DNA of 64,000 nt from NCBI GenBank assembly GCA_049323915.1, contig JBMOPC010000131.1, positions 1-64,000 of the forward strand. The letters are read 5' to 3'. The DNA comes from BRHc4a sp049323915 (GTDB lineage Bacteria; Bacillota; Desulfotomaculia; Desulfotomaculales; Desulfocucumaceae). Position numbers and translations under genes: made by a program. Positions 25,904 to 34,389 of this stretch are shown here, piece after piece; within the stretch, counting starts at the first letter, position 1, and the number at the start of each line of letters is the position of its first letter. The notes under the pieces are model-generated. The model was not told the DNA's origin, searched no databases, and saw only the letters and a list, made by a program, of their open reading frames with translations.

Positions 25904-26510
25904 TCCCAAAACCCATCTCCCGGGTCATTAGCTCCCTCATCGCCTGCCTGGCCCTATTAATCCTGGATTTCACCGTCCCCAGCGAACACTGAGTGATTTG
26001 GGCTATTTCCTCGTATGAGTATCCTTCCATATCTCTCAGCACCAGCACGGCCCGATGCTCCTGACTCAGCATTTCAAGGGCCCGCCTCACCTGTCCCCGG
26101 AACTCAACCTCCTCCAGGGAGGCCAGGGGGTTGCTGGAAGTGTCCTCATCGGCCACCTCCCGGTTGAACTCCCCGCTGCCGGTGGAGATGGGGTCGTCCA
26201 GTGAGACGTATGTAGCCCGGGAGTTGCGCTTCTTGATGTTCAGCCACATGTTCACCGCGATGCGGTGCAGCCAGGTGCCGAAGTCGGCCTCAAGACGGAA
26301 TCCCTTCAGTGCGTGGTACGCCTTTATAAATACCTCCTGGGCCAGGTCCTCCGCATCGTCCCGGTTCCCGGTAAGCTTGAGGCACAGCCCGAAAACCCTG
26401 GACTGGTACATTGACACCAGACGCTCGAAGGTGGCGGCGTCCCCTCTCTGGGACCGCCTGATAAGCTCCGCCGTTATGCTCTTTGTATTAGACCGGTCCA
26501 TTATTTCCAA
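25860..26510 (-). CDS. ECF RNA polymerase sigma factor (SigW/RpoE-like)
   Basis: Extracytoplasmic-function sigma factor, about 216 residues. Region 2 runs through LVSMYQSRVFGLCLKLTGNRDDAEDLAQEVFIKAY with FGTWLHRIAVNMWLN. Region 4 is LSQEHRAVLVLRDMEGYSYEEIAQ with the helix-turn-helix at CSLGTVKSRINRAR. TTG 26510 is preferred (GGAGGAG nine bases upstream); ATG 26501 is the alternative. The last residues IQNPESRIQN are encoded by the heptamer array, so the natural C-terminus was probably replaced or extended. Its own upstream promoter matches the one before the S-layer-like gene. Confidence 0.92.
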   Translation of the reverse strand: MEIMDRSNTKSITAELIRRSQRGDAATFERLVSMYQSRVFGLCLKLTGNRDDAEDLAQEVFIKAYHALKGFRLEADFGTWLHRIAVNMWLNIKKRNSRATYVSLDDPISTGSGEFNREVADEDTSSNPLASLEEVEFRGQVRRALEMLSQEHRAVLVLRDMEGYSYEEIAQITQCSLGTVKSRINRARQAMRELMTREMGFGIGIQNPESRIQNKL

Positions 26511-26558
26511 AGGATACACTCCTCCGGAGCCGGTGGAAGACTTTCCATCCGACACCTG

Positions 26559-26599
26559 TTAGACAAAAATAATACCGTGAAAGTTCCATAGGAAGTTCC
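26559..26599 (-). promoter_or_regulatory. ECF-type promoter of the sigma operon
   Basis: On the minus strand a -35 GGAACTT (26581-26587), a 16-base spacer and a -10 GTCTAA (26559-26564). A second GGAACTT lies 12 bases further upstream (26593-26599). The same -35, spacer length and -10 occur before the S-layer-like gene at 27913-27941. Autoregulation by the adjacent sigma factor is the obvious inference. Confidence 0.8.
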
Positions 26600-26683
26600 A
26601 CGGATTTTGTTCTTCAACAAAAAAATTCTTTATATATGGAAGATTTCCTTCCGGTATAAACTGTAAAAACAAAAGCATCCGGA

Positions 26684-26986
26684 CTACAGCACTTCCGCCT
26701 TCTTATGTTTTTGCAAATCAGTATCCAGATGTTCAACGTATTGCAGTATATTGTCAGTCTTCTTGTCTATGCGCTTAACGTCAGCCTGCAGTTGTTTGAT
26801 GTCAGACCTTATATCCTTCTGGCCGGCCTGCAACTGCTTTATATCTGACTGCATACCTATCTGGCCGGCCTGCAATTGCTTTATATCTGACTGCATACCT
26901 ATCTGACCGGCCTGCATCTGCTCTTGTTTCTTAACTAATTGAGATAACGCATTTATTACATATTCCTTGAATTCCCTATCATCCAA
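26684..26986 (-). CDS. Small coiled-coil protein with tandem 14-residue repeats
   Basis: About 100 residues, strongly helical, with no membrane segment. The middle carries near-identical copies of QLQAGQIGMQSDIK (14 residues, 42 bp at DNA level), which would form a coiled coil. The N-terminus is DDREFKEYVINALSQLVKKQEQ and the C-terminus is basic. TTG 26986 has GGGGTG six bases upstream; GTG 26995 is the alternative. No function assigned. Two other small coiled-coil genes with tandem repeats are at 59264 and 63223. Confidence 0.65.
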   Translation of the reverse strand: MDDREFKEYVINALSQLVKKQEQMQAGQIGMQSDIKQLQAGQIGMQSDIKQLQAGQKDIRSDIKQLQADVKRIDKKTDNILQYVEHLDTDLQKHKKAEVL

Positions 26987-27050
26987 AGAGTGCACCCCAT
27001 TCCAAACCCCGATGCCTTATTTTAACAAAAATGTCGAAGGTATTCAATAA

Positions 27051-27473
27051 TCAATAATGAGTTAAGGATTTCAGGAATTCCGCCGGCGTGACAATTCGAA
27101 TTCTCCGGAACTCCTTTAGCCCTAAAAGATGGCTGTCACCGGAAATTATAAATTCAGCTGCGCCTTCGGCGGCGCATTCAAGCACACGGTTGTCCTCCGG
27201 GTCATCCTGAATCACCACGAGCGACTCCTTTGGGTTTACAAAAACAGTTCTGTTAAGTTCTATTAAATTTATTAATATATCCTGTCTGTCAAGTAGTGTC
27301 CCCATATTTTTAAATTTGGGGCGGCTAATAACTTCCAGGTATTCCTCTATCAAGGCCTGACTTAAAACAACTGTTAACTTATTTTCAATCCACAGGTGAA
27401 TGATTTCCCCAGGCGGTCCGTCGGGAACCAGAAGGCCGGAGATGATCACATTGGTATCCAACACTACTTTCAT
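27051..27473 (-). CDS. PIN-domain toxin (COG1569 type)
   Basis: A 140-residue PIN-fold ribonuclease-like toxin. The first catalytic Asp is in VVLDTNVIISGLL, the conserved Glu in EEYLEVISRPKF, and later acidic residues in DDPEDNRVLECA and ISGDSHLLGL. Its start codon overlaps the antitoxin stop by one base, the usual arrangement for a toxin-antitoxin pair. RNA target unknown. Confidence 0.88.
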   Translation of the reverse strand: MKVVLDTNVIISGLLVPDGPPGEIIHLWIENKLTVVLSQALIEEYLEVISRPKFKNMGTLLDRQDILINLIELNRTVFVNPKESLVVIQDDPEDNRVLECAAEGAAEFIISGDSHLLGLKEFRRIRIVTPAEFLKSLTHY

Positions 27474-27766
27474 TAGCTTTTTCCTCTTTTTGAATTCCTG
27501 ACTGCTCGAACCTCATTCATCACGTCTTCTTCGGTCAAACCTGATTCCCTTGCCTTTGCCCTGATTTTTTCAATAGCCAGTTTGAGTGAAAGCTTTTTAT
27601 ACTCCTTTTCTGTTTCCTGGAGCCGGCGGTATTCTTCATAGCTGATTAACACGCTCTTGGGTTCACTGTTGACGGTAATTATCACGGGCTCCGCCCCTTC
27701 CATCAGTGAATCAATAAGATGGGTAAGCTTTGGACGGGCGTCATTAATACCAATAATTCTTTCCAT
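27473..27766 (-). CDS. Phd/YefM-type antitoxin
   Basis: A 97-residue antitoxin. The N-terminal DNA-binding part contains INDARPKLTHLIDSL and PVIITVNSEPKSVLISYEEYRRL, the Phd/YefM signature. The C-terminal charged tail (EKIRAKARESG...) would bind the PIN toxin. AGGTG precedes ATG. Such antitoxins repress their own operon; palindromic sequence lies just upstream. Confidence 0.87.
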   Translation of the reverse strand: MERIIGINDARPKLTHLIDSLMEGAEPVIITVNSEPKSVLISYEEYRRLQETEKEYKKLSLKLAIEKIRAKARESGLTEEDVMNEVRAVRNSKRGKS

Positions 27767-27786
27767 AAAAATAACACCTCATAAAA

Positions 27787-27806
27787 ACATTAATGTTTAC
27801 ATTAAT
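27787..27806. promoter_or_regulatory. Candidate operator of the Phd/PIN operon
   Basis: A perfect ten-base palindrome ACATTAATGT is followed two bases later by a second ACATTAAT half, 21 bases upstream of the antitoxin start. This position and symmetry suit autorepression by the antitoxin. Confidence 0.5.
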
Positions 27807-27855
27807 TATAAGCGCCAGGCTCACTTTAAATCAACCGGCATGTTCGTCTGCTTTT

Positions 27856-27883
27856 GAATTCTGAGTTCTGAGTTCTGAATTCT
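27856..27883. repeat. Heptamer-repeat block K
   Basis: GAATTCT, GAGTTCT, GAGTTCT, GAATTCT in tandem, about 30 bases upstream of the -35 of the S-layer-like gene. No facing arm was seen close by. Confidence 0.8.
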
Positions 27884-27912
27884 CTTTAAAGAAAATTTTT
27901 TTCTAGATCCAC

Positions 27913-27941
27913 GGAACTTTAACATCTGACCCGTTGTCTAA
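27913..27941 (+). promoter_or_regulatory. ECF-type promoter of the S-layer-like gene
   Basis: A -35 GGAACTT (27913-27919), a 16-base spacer and a -10 GTCTAA (27936-27941). The -35, spacer length and -10 are identical to the promoter of the ECF sigma factor at 26559-26587; flanking bases (GGAACTTT and TTGTCTAAC) are shared as well. Confidence 0.78.
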
Positions 27942-27947
27942 CGAAAC

Positions 27948-28221
27948 AGGGAAAAGGGAGAAACCAAACCTTTTAATCCCGGGCCGGAAGGAATATGGCC
28001 GCTGGTGTAGAATATACCATTTTGGCCGTATCCGACCATTCAGTTGGTTGGCCAGGTGCAGATGCACCTAATTCGCAGCAGACATCGTGGCCAAAAACAC
28101 AGCAAATTCTGTGAGACCTTGACAGGGGGGGATGAATTTAAAAGTGCCCGCGGCATGCCGGAGGCAATCGGCACCCGCGGCAAAACGAACCTACAAACAA
28201 ATTAGTTAAGGAGGCAAAGTC
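27948..28221 (+). promoter_or_regulatory. Long structured 5' leader of the S-layer-like mRNA
   Basis: About 270 bases lie between the predicted transcription start and the TTG start. A TTTTGGCC/GGCCAAAA stem (28020-28027 with 28089-28096) encloses a perfect AGGTGC-AGAT-GCACCT hairpin (28054-28069). A second GC-rich hairpin (28148-28180) pairs two CCGCGG copies and TGCCG/CGGCA. No known riboswitch class was recognised. A stabilising leader for an abundant surface-protein mRNA is plausible. Confidence 0.55.
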
Positions 28222-30573
28222 TTGAAGAAGAGAAGCAGAAAATTAATCTCGGTCCTGCTGACCCTGGCGCTGCTGGCAACCCTGCTGGTGCCCATGGCGA
28301 CACCGGCCGCAGCCGGCTCAACCTACTCGGTCAGTAACGCCCCCACACTGGCTCCCAGTGTTAAAGGCGGGACTCCTGCAGCCCTTGGAACATTTACTAT
28401 CACTTTGGATGCGGCATCTGTAACTTCGGCGGCTTACGGCAAGTATGTATACCTTGAGCTGCCCGCCGACTTCCAGTTCAGGAAGTCCGACGGAACTGCG
28501 TTCGCTGACGGAGACAACCTGGGAACTCTGGGTTACCTCTCCCTGCCTACCCAGGGTACCGATTACGCATTCTCCACCGCTGGCACTGACCTGACGGTCA
28601 CCACTGAAAACGGCGGTAACAGGGTTAAGGTTCTGATAAATGCCGCACCTGGAGATGCTGATGGTCTGCTGTACCTGAAGCCAGGTATTGTTATCCTGCA
28701 AAACCTTAAGCTGTTTGTGCCCTCCGGCGCGGCTGACGGCCCTGTGCAGGTGACCACCATAGCTCCCAGCAGCTCGGTGTTCACCGGCGGCCAGAAGATC
28801 GACATCGCCAAGATCGGCGCATCTTCCGTCAAGGTCTTCATCAGCGGCTCACCCGCCACCATCGGCCCTGATGGCGATTTTGTAACCATGTACGTGCAGG
28901 AAGCTTCAGCCGGCGCAATGGCTTACTCAGCTTCCGCTATGAAGTTCACACTGCCCTCCGGGTTCCAGTGGACCACTACCGGCGCCACCTCGGAAACATA
29001 CTGGAACGCTGGTACTGTAGGATCGGCTGCCAACTCGGTAGTTGCCCGGTTGGCCCTGTCCAACGACAACCGCACCTTGGCTATTGACAACTTAACCGGT
29101 TTAGCCAGCGCTGGTTTGAGCGGAAGCTACTTCAAGCTCAAGGTTAAAGTTGTGCCCGACGCCACCTCCGCCAGGACCGGCGATCTGGAAGTGACCCTGG
29201 GCGGCGACAGCACCTATACTCCTTCCACTCTGGTCGTGGGTACCTACGGAGACTACGGCACCAAGCTTTCCGCAGGCAGCACCCCGGACATTTATGCCGG
29301 TAAATACGGTCAGAAAGTTGGCACCATTGTTATCGAGGAGACCCTGAAGGGCAGCCTGCTCAACGGCAGGACCCTGTACCTGACCCTGCCCTCCGGCGCC
29401 AAGTGGAACAAGATGCCTGTACTCGACACCACGGTTTCCACCACCGGCGGCATCACTAACAACGCCTTCACCGCTTCGAGCACTGACGCCAGGGTGGCCA
29501 AGCTGACCATTGCAGGCGCTCCTACAACCGACAAGGCCAAGCTGGTCTTCAAAGACGGCGAAGTCATCACCGCTGCGGACTTCACCGGCGAACTGAAGGT
29601 AACCGCCACCGGCAGCCTCGGCTTCACCGGCGATATCGCCATAGCCAAGGTCAAGCCCGCTGTCACCGCAACCGTAGCCTCCAAGTCGGAGCTTAAGATC
29701 GGTGTGGCCGGCCAGGCTGTCAGCGATATCGTAATCGAAGAGGCCACCAAGGAAATGTTTGCCCTTAACTCCAAGCCCATGGACGTCAACGGGATTGCCG
29801 CCAACTTGGTAGGACAGCCTGCCGCCGCCGCCGTTACCGGCGCTGTGGTGGTAACTGCTCCCAGCGGCGTGACCTTTGCATCCATGCCCACTGTTGTAGT
29901 GGAAGGCGATGTCAAGGTTGACTCCTCTTCAACCGCAGCCAGCCTGACTGCTAATAAGAATGCTGTAACCATACCCATTCAGTCCACCAGCACCAAGGCG
30001 AGCAAGATAGTCCTTAAGAACGTCAAGCTTAATGTCGACCGTACCGTTGTGGAAGGCGACCTCAAGCTGAACGTCGGCGGAGCTGCGGTCCTCGACGACA
30101 CCCTGAATGGTGTTACCAGCAAGCTGTTCGAGCCTGCACGTAACGCGGCCGAAGTGGTTGTCGGCGCAGTTGTAACCCCGGCTCCCGGCGAGACCAAAGC
30201 CAACGCTTCCTTTACAATCGGCAGCACCACCTACAAGGTAGCCGGTGTTGAGCAGACCATGGACGTTGCCCCGTACATCAAGGACGGCCGCACCTACCTG
30301 CCCGTCAGGTACGTTGCCCAGGCTCTGGGCGTGGTTGACTCCAACATCCTCTGGGATGGCGCCAACCAAACCGTAACCCTGCTCAAGGGCGACAAGGTTG
30401 TCCAGCTGAAGATCGGCAGCAAGGCCATGATCGTAAACGGCGTGACCATCACCATGGACACCGCTCCTGAAATCACCAGCGGCCGCACCATGCTCCCGTT
30501 CCGCTTCATCGCCCAGGCCATGGGCGCCAGCGTAGCATGGGACGAGGCAACCCAAACCGTGACTCTGAACTAA
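28222..30573 (+). CDS. S-layer-like surface protein with copper-amine-oxidase-N-like domain
   Basis: Exported protein of 783 residues. The signal peptide is LISVLLTLALLATLLVPMATPAAA. A long Thr/Ala/Gly-rich, beta-type region with no Cys follows (about 30-640), in which similar phrases recur (VYLELPADFQF, LYLTLPSGAKW, VVVTAPSGVTF), suggesting repeated domains. The C-terminal domain (about 665-783) shows DGRTYLPVRYVAQALG and SGRTMLPFRFIAQAMG, two half-repeats of the copper amine oxidase N-terminal-like (stalk) domain common on Clostridia surface proteins. The TTG start follows AAGGAGG. Likely abundant; S-layer role is inferred. Confidence 0.8.
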   Translation: MKKRSRKLISVLLTLALLATLLVPMATPAAAGSTYSVSNAPTLAPSVKGGTPAALGTFTITLDAASVTSAAYGKYVYLELPADFQFRKSDGTAFADGDNLGTLGYLSLPTQGTDYAFSTAGTDLTVTTENGGNRVKVLINAAPGDADGLLYLKPGIVILQNLKLFVPSGAADGPVQVTTIAPSSSVFTGGQKIDIAKIGASSVKVFISGSPATIGPDGDFVTMYVQEASAGAMAYSASAMKFTLPSGFQWTTTGATSETYWNAGTVGSAANSVVARLALSNDNRTLAIDNLTGLASAGLSGSYFKLKVKVVPDATSARTGDLEVTLGGDSTYTPSTLVVGTYGDYGTKLSAGSTPDIYAGKYGQKVGTIVIEETLKGSLLNGRTLYLTLPSGAKWNKMPVLDTTVSTTGGITNNAFTASSTDARVAKLTIAGAPTTDKAKLVFKDGEVITAADFTGELKVTATGSLGFTGDIAIAKVKPAVTATVASKSELKIGVAGQAVSDIVIEEATKEMFALNSKPMDVNGIAANLVGQPAAAAVTGAVVVTAPSGVTFASMPTVVVEGDVKVDSSSTAASLTANKNAVTIPIQSTSTKASKIVLKNVKLNVDRTVVEGDLKLNVGGAAVLDDTLNGVTSKLFEPARNAAEVVVGAVVTPAPGETKANASFTIGSTTYKVAGVEQTMDVAPYIKDGRTYLPVRYVAQALGVVDSNILWDGANQTVTLLKGDKVVQLKIGSKAMIVNGVTITMDTAPEITSGRTMLPFRFIAQAMGASVAWDEATQTVTLN

Positions 30574-30581
30574 ATCACTAG

Positions 30582-30617
30582 AAAAAAAGGGAACCTCTCC
30601 GGAGGTTCCCTTTTTTC
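30582..30617 (+). terminator. Rho-independent terminator of the S-layer-like gene
   Basis: AAAAAAGGGAACCTC pairs perfectly with GAGGTTCCCTTTTTT across a four-base loop, nine bases after the stop codon. Confidence 0.93.
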
Positions 30618-30700
30618 TTCTAAGAGGGGGTCCCTTTTAATAAGTGACATAGAGTAAGCACCTTCAGATGCGGGTAGTTACTTTATTTCATTTAATATTA

Positions 30701-30729
30701 TTGACTGCTTGCTTAATTAAAGGTAAAAT
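30701..30729 (+). promoter_or_regulatory. Sigma-A type promoter of the TolC-like gene
   Basis: TTGACT (30701-30706), 17-base spacer, TAAAAT (30724-30729), in an AT-rich region 54 bases before the start codon. Confidence 0.7.
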
Positions 30730-30782
30730 TTAAATACATATATATTTAACCATGTTAACAAATTTTTAGGGGGCTTGGCACA

Positions 30783-31865
30783 TTGAAGAAAATCCTAGTA
30801 TTACTGATTACCATAGCCATGACAATAACATTATCCGGCGCGGCTGCCGCCTCGGAGCAGGTTACCCTCACGTACCAGCAGGCAATAGATATGGCCCTGG
30901 CTAACAGCAAGACCTTAAAAAACGTCGCGGCGGACGTGGACCGTTCATTTGAAATACGGCAAGACGCCGGCAAGGAGGTAAAAATAACGCCTCTTGAGCC
31001 GGGCGATCCCGGTGTGGTAGGTACATATCTGGGCTCAATCAAGGCCGACCTTGCCTGGCAGATGTCTAAAAGGACCTTGGAGATTAGCAGGGACACAGTG
31101 GCTTATTCTGTAAAGCAGACTTACAACGCGGTAATATTGGCCGAAAAAAAGAAAAAAGTTGCTGACCTTGCGGTGGAAAACGCATACTGGCAGAACAGGC
31201 TGGCAGAGCTGAAGTACCAGAACGGGATGGCCAGTTTATTGGAGCGGATGCAGGCAAACAGCGGCTACAGCGGGGCCAAAGAGAGCCAGGATGCCGCGGC
31301 CAAGGCCCTTAACGACGCGTATCAAAAGTTTAATAACCTGGTGGGACTTTCACCGGAAGCCAGGCCAAAGCTTACGGAACAGCCGGTGCTTGATAAAATG
31401 AAAGAAATTAATTTGGAGAACAAGATAAGCCAGGTTACGTCAGACAGCTATACAGTTTGGCTTGCAGACCAGAAAATAAACCTGGCGAGGCTCGATCTAG
31501 ACCTGTACAGTTCCAGGACATCTTCAGAACCATACTCTGCTAAGGCAATTGACTTAAAAAAAGCGGAGAATACGGCAACCGACGCCAGGAGCAGCCTGGA
31601 CAAACTGGTGAGAACTCTGTATTATACTATTAAACAGCTGGAGGACAGCTACAGCGCCTTACAAGCAAAGATGGGCGTGGCCGAACAGGGATACAAATTA
31701 GCACAGGTTAAATATGACATAGGCATGACCATAAAGGCAGAGGTGATTTCTTCGCAGTTGGAGCTGGAGCAGCTTAAACAGCAAATGCTGGAAATCAGCA
31801 TCAACCACGCTAACCAGATGTATGTATTTGAAAAGCCGTGGGTATATTCAGGGGCTTCACAATAG
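30783..31865 (+). CDS. TolC-family (outer membrane efflux-like) protein
   Basis: Exported, mostly helical protein of 360 residues. The signal peptide is ILVLLITIAMTITLSGAAAA. Two copies of the TolC helical-hairpin pattern are visible: LTYQQAIDMALANSKTLK at the N-terminus, LAELKYQNGMASLLERMQA (about 140) and YKLAQVKYDIGMTIKAEVISSQLELEQL near the end (about 305-330). In a one-membrane cell it cannot be an ordinary outer-membrane channel; TolC-like proteins do occur in Clostridia with unclear roles. TTG start after AGGGGG. A terminator follows, so it is a single-gene unit. Confidence 0.8.
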   Translation: MKKILVLLITIAMTITLSGAAAASEQVTLTYQQAIDMALANSKTLKNVAADVDRSFEIRQDAGKEVKITPLEPGDPGVVGTYLGSIKADLAWQMSKRTLEISRDTVAYSVKQTYNAVILAEKKKKVADLAVENAYWQNRLAELKYQNGMASLLERMQANSGYSGAKESQDAAAKALNDAYQKFNNLVGLSPEARPKLTEQPVLDKMKEINLENKISQVTSDSYTVWLADQKINLARLDLDLYSSRTSSEPYSAKAIDLKKAENTATDARSSLDKLVRTLYYTIKQLEDSYSALQAKMGVAEQGYKLAQVKYDIGMTIKAEVISSQLELEQLKQQMLEISINHANQMYVFEKPWVYSGASQ

Positions 31866-31892
31866 ATATACATAGATTAATAACGAGGCATA

Positions 31893-31920
31893 AAAGCCGG
31901 GAGCAATCCCGGTTTTTTTT
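31893..31920 (+). terminator. Rho-independent terminator after the TolC-like gene
   Basis: AACC-type stem (AGCCGGGA with TCCCGGTT) around GCAA, followed by eight T residues. Confidence 0.9.
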
Positions 31921-32082
31921 GCCGATGTTGTTGCAAAAAAATTACTCAAAGCTTCCGATTTTCTACGGATCATTATTGTAGCTTTGCCATTATTTTAAAA
32001 CAATTTTAGACAAGGATTTATGCCTCACATGTTGAATAAGTAACGGTTAATAAAACTGAACAAAAAAGGTGCTGATGCAAAC

Positions 32083-34356
32083 ATGAGTAAAAAGCGCCAG
32101 GAAAAAAAGAGATTGGTAAAACTGGCAAATAAGATAGATTGGATATTTCAGTCAATAATATATAGCGCTGCCCTTTTACTGATTATGACCCCGCTTTTCA
32201 AAGGAACTTTTTTTCCATCGGCTCAGTACAAGGCGCTTATATTTGTCTCTCTGTTGTTTTTTCTTGTTTTATATGACAGAAATAAAAACGGAGAAACGAG
32301 CCTGAGGATTAACTGTTTGGACATTTTGATTCTCGCGCTACCAATAATATATTTGTTGTCAATGTTAAAGGCTGCCAATTACGGATTGGCGCTTACTGAG
32401 GTTGTAAAGTACACATTGTATTGCCTTACATATTTTGTTGCCAAACATATTTCGGCTAAAAGCGGACCGGATTTTCTGCTAAGGGCGATATTCATTTCCT
32501 CGGTTATAGTATCACTGGTTGGTTTTTTTTCAGCGGCAGGTATTGTTGAAATCAGGGACAGCTTCTATAGTAATAGAATATCTTCGTCCTTGCAGTATCC
32601 CAATGCGCTGGCATGCTATCTTGGTGCTGCGGTTTTGCCAGGCATGTATTTATGGGCAAAGTCAAATACGGGAATAGAAAACAGGCTCCTGAAAAAGGTT
32701 CCGGAATATTACTTCTATAACGTTGGCATTTACATTGTCCTTGCGGCCTTAGCAGGGACAAGATCGGTCGGCGGATTGGCGGTTTTTGCTGTTGCATTTA
32801 CCATCTTGTTGTTGCTCTCAGAATTTCGTACCCGTCTATTAATTCTGGTCAATATGATTTTGGTTGGGGCGGTTTCGTTTTTCACGGCGAAAAAGGCCCT
32901 GGACAGTCTAATATCTGACGGAAAAGGCCCGATGGTTTGGCTGTGGCTTCTGCTGGGATTGATAGCCGTTGTTTTCGTGCAGTATATGCTAACCAGTACC
33001 AACAAAAGGTTTTCCGATAAGCTGGAAGGCGGCAAGAAAATTATTAATTATTTCCTGGCCTCATCTCTTACTCTGGCGGTAGTGGTGACCGGATGGTACA
33101 TATCAGCTCTTGACTTTGGAGGAAGGTTTATAACGGGGGTTTACCGGGTGGACTACCTCAGGGACGCTTTAAAGATGTATCTGGACAGGCCTTTGTTAGG
33201 CTGGGGTGGAGGAGCATGGGAGGATATTTACAGGTTATACCAGGAGTATCTTTATAACACTACGCAGGTCCACAGCTTTATAGGCCAGGTCGCTGTTGAA
33301 ACAGGAACCATGGGGCTTGTTGCCGTGGCCGGGATATGGTTTGCCTTCCTGTTAGCTGCTGTCAGGTTATACAGGAGCATGGAAGAAAAAGGCCCGGTGG
33401 CTGCTGTGGCAGCCTCCGCCTTAATGATAGGACTGCACTCGGCCCTGGATTTCGACTTATCGCTTTCCGCAATTGCGCTGGTGCTGTGGGCGGTGTTCGG
33501 AATAGCATCCGGGATGGCGTCATCTTTGATGCCGGGTAAGTCTGTTAAGGGGGAAAAACTCATTCCGGCATTATCCGTCCTTACAGCCGTTATACTAACA
33601 GCCTCTTTCTGCCTTGCGGTTTCTGACAGCATGTTCAAGTCGGCGTATCCGAAAGACTTACGTGGGATGGAGTCCGCTATAAACTTAAATCCACTGAATT
33701 CCAGGTTTAATTATCTGCTGGCCAGGACTTATTTTTCATTAAATGAAAAGGAGAAATCCCTGGAAAAGGCAAAAAGGGCTGTGGAACTTGCCACGTATGA
33801 TGTAAATTACCGTATGCTCCTTTCCAGCGTGGCCCTTGCCACGGGTGATAACGGCTTGGCATATGAAAACGCGGAAAAGGCTCTCAAATACTCTCCCATG
33901 ACCTGGACCACATATGAAAACTATTCACGTGTCTGCTACAGCATTGGGCTGGAAAAGTTGAAGGCTGGAGATAAGAAAAGCGCGCGGGAATTGTTTGTTA
34001 AAACATTGTCTGTAAATGATAAACTTGTAAATCAAATCAACTCCTTAACAGAGGATAAAAAGAAGAAATGGGAAGGGGGGGTGTTGCCCGCTCCTACTGA
34101 CTTAATGATACTTACTGCGGGTGCTGCCAGTGTTTTTTTAGGTGATTTGGATATGGCTTTTAAAAATATGGAGAAAGTTACGGCAAGCCGGGATAAAAGT
34201 TTTAAATCCCAGGCTATTCTTTGGCTGAGCGCCTTAAACAATGATTTGGGATATAAGGACAAGTCAACGGAATTACTTAATCAGGCGGTTGAGTTGGATC
34301 CGGCGGCAATCAAACATTATGAAACTATTTCTAGCATGGTTAGAGAAAGAGTTTGA
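32083..34356 (+). CDS. O-antigen ligase/polymerase-like protein with TPR tail
   Basis: A 757-residue protein with about a dozen membrane helices (to about residue 510) and a helical C-terminal domain with TPR-like repeats (LNPLNSRFNYLLARTYFSLNEKEKSLEKAKRAVELA, LLNQAVELDPAAIKHYETIS). A periplasm-facing loop with GGAWEDIYRLYQEYLYNTTQVHSFIGQVAVETG (about 365-400) resembles the Wzy/WaaL ligase region including its His. It opens the polysaccharide locus. Role as polymerase or ligase cannot be told apart from sequence. The previous 160 bases hold a probable promoter I could not define. Confidence 0.8.
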   Translation: MSKKRQEKKRLVKLANKIDWIFQSIIYSAALLLIMTPLFKGTFFPSAQYKALIFVSLLFFLVLYDRNKNGETSLRINCLDILILALPIIYLLSMLKAANYGLALTEVVKYTLYCLTYFVAKHISAKSGPDFLLRAIFISSVIVSLVGFFSAAGIVEIRDSFYSNRISSSLQYPNALACYLGAAVLPGMYLWAKSNTGIENRLLKKVPEYYFYNVGIYIVLAALAGTRSVGGLAVFAVAFTILLLLSEFRTRLLILVNMILVGAVSFFTAKKALDSLISDGKGPMVWLWLLLGLIAVVFVQYMLTSTNKRFSDKLEGGKKIINYFLASSLTLAVVVTGWYISALDFGGRFITGVYRVDYLRDALKMYLDRPLLGWGGGAWEDIYRLYQEYLYNTTQVHSFIGQVAVETGTMGLVAVAGIWFAFLLAAVRLYRSMEEKGPVAAVAASALMIGLHSALDFDLSLSAIALVLWAVFGIASGMASSLMPGKSVKGEKLIPALSVLTAVILTASFCLAVSDSMFKSAYPKDLRGMESAINLNPLNSRFNYLLARTYFSLNEKEKSLEKAKRAVELATYDVNYRMLLSSVALATGDNGLAYENAEKALKYSPMTWTTYENYSRVCYSIGLEKLKAGDKKSARELFVKTLSVNDKLVNQINSLTEDKKKKWEGGVLPAPTDLMILTAGAASVFLGDLDMAFKNMEKVTASRDKSFKSQAILWLSALNNDLGYKDKSTELLNQAVELDPAAIKHYETISSMVRERV

Positions 34357-34389
34357 TTAGTGAGTGCTATATTTCCAGGGGTGTTTTTA

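Noticed and set aside
27948..28221. Cyclic-di-GMP riboswitch in the S-layer leader
   Set aside because: The conserved GEMM core sequences are absent; the leader is structured but does not match this class.
28220..30560. Several long minus-strand ORFs opposite the S-layer-like gene (for example 29310-29978)
   Set aside because: They are Thr/Val/Ala-rich shadows caused by the codon bias of the repetitive plus-strand gene; no ribosome sites or motifs.
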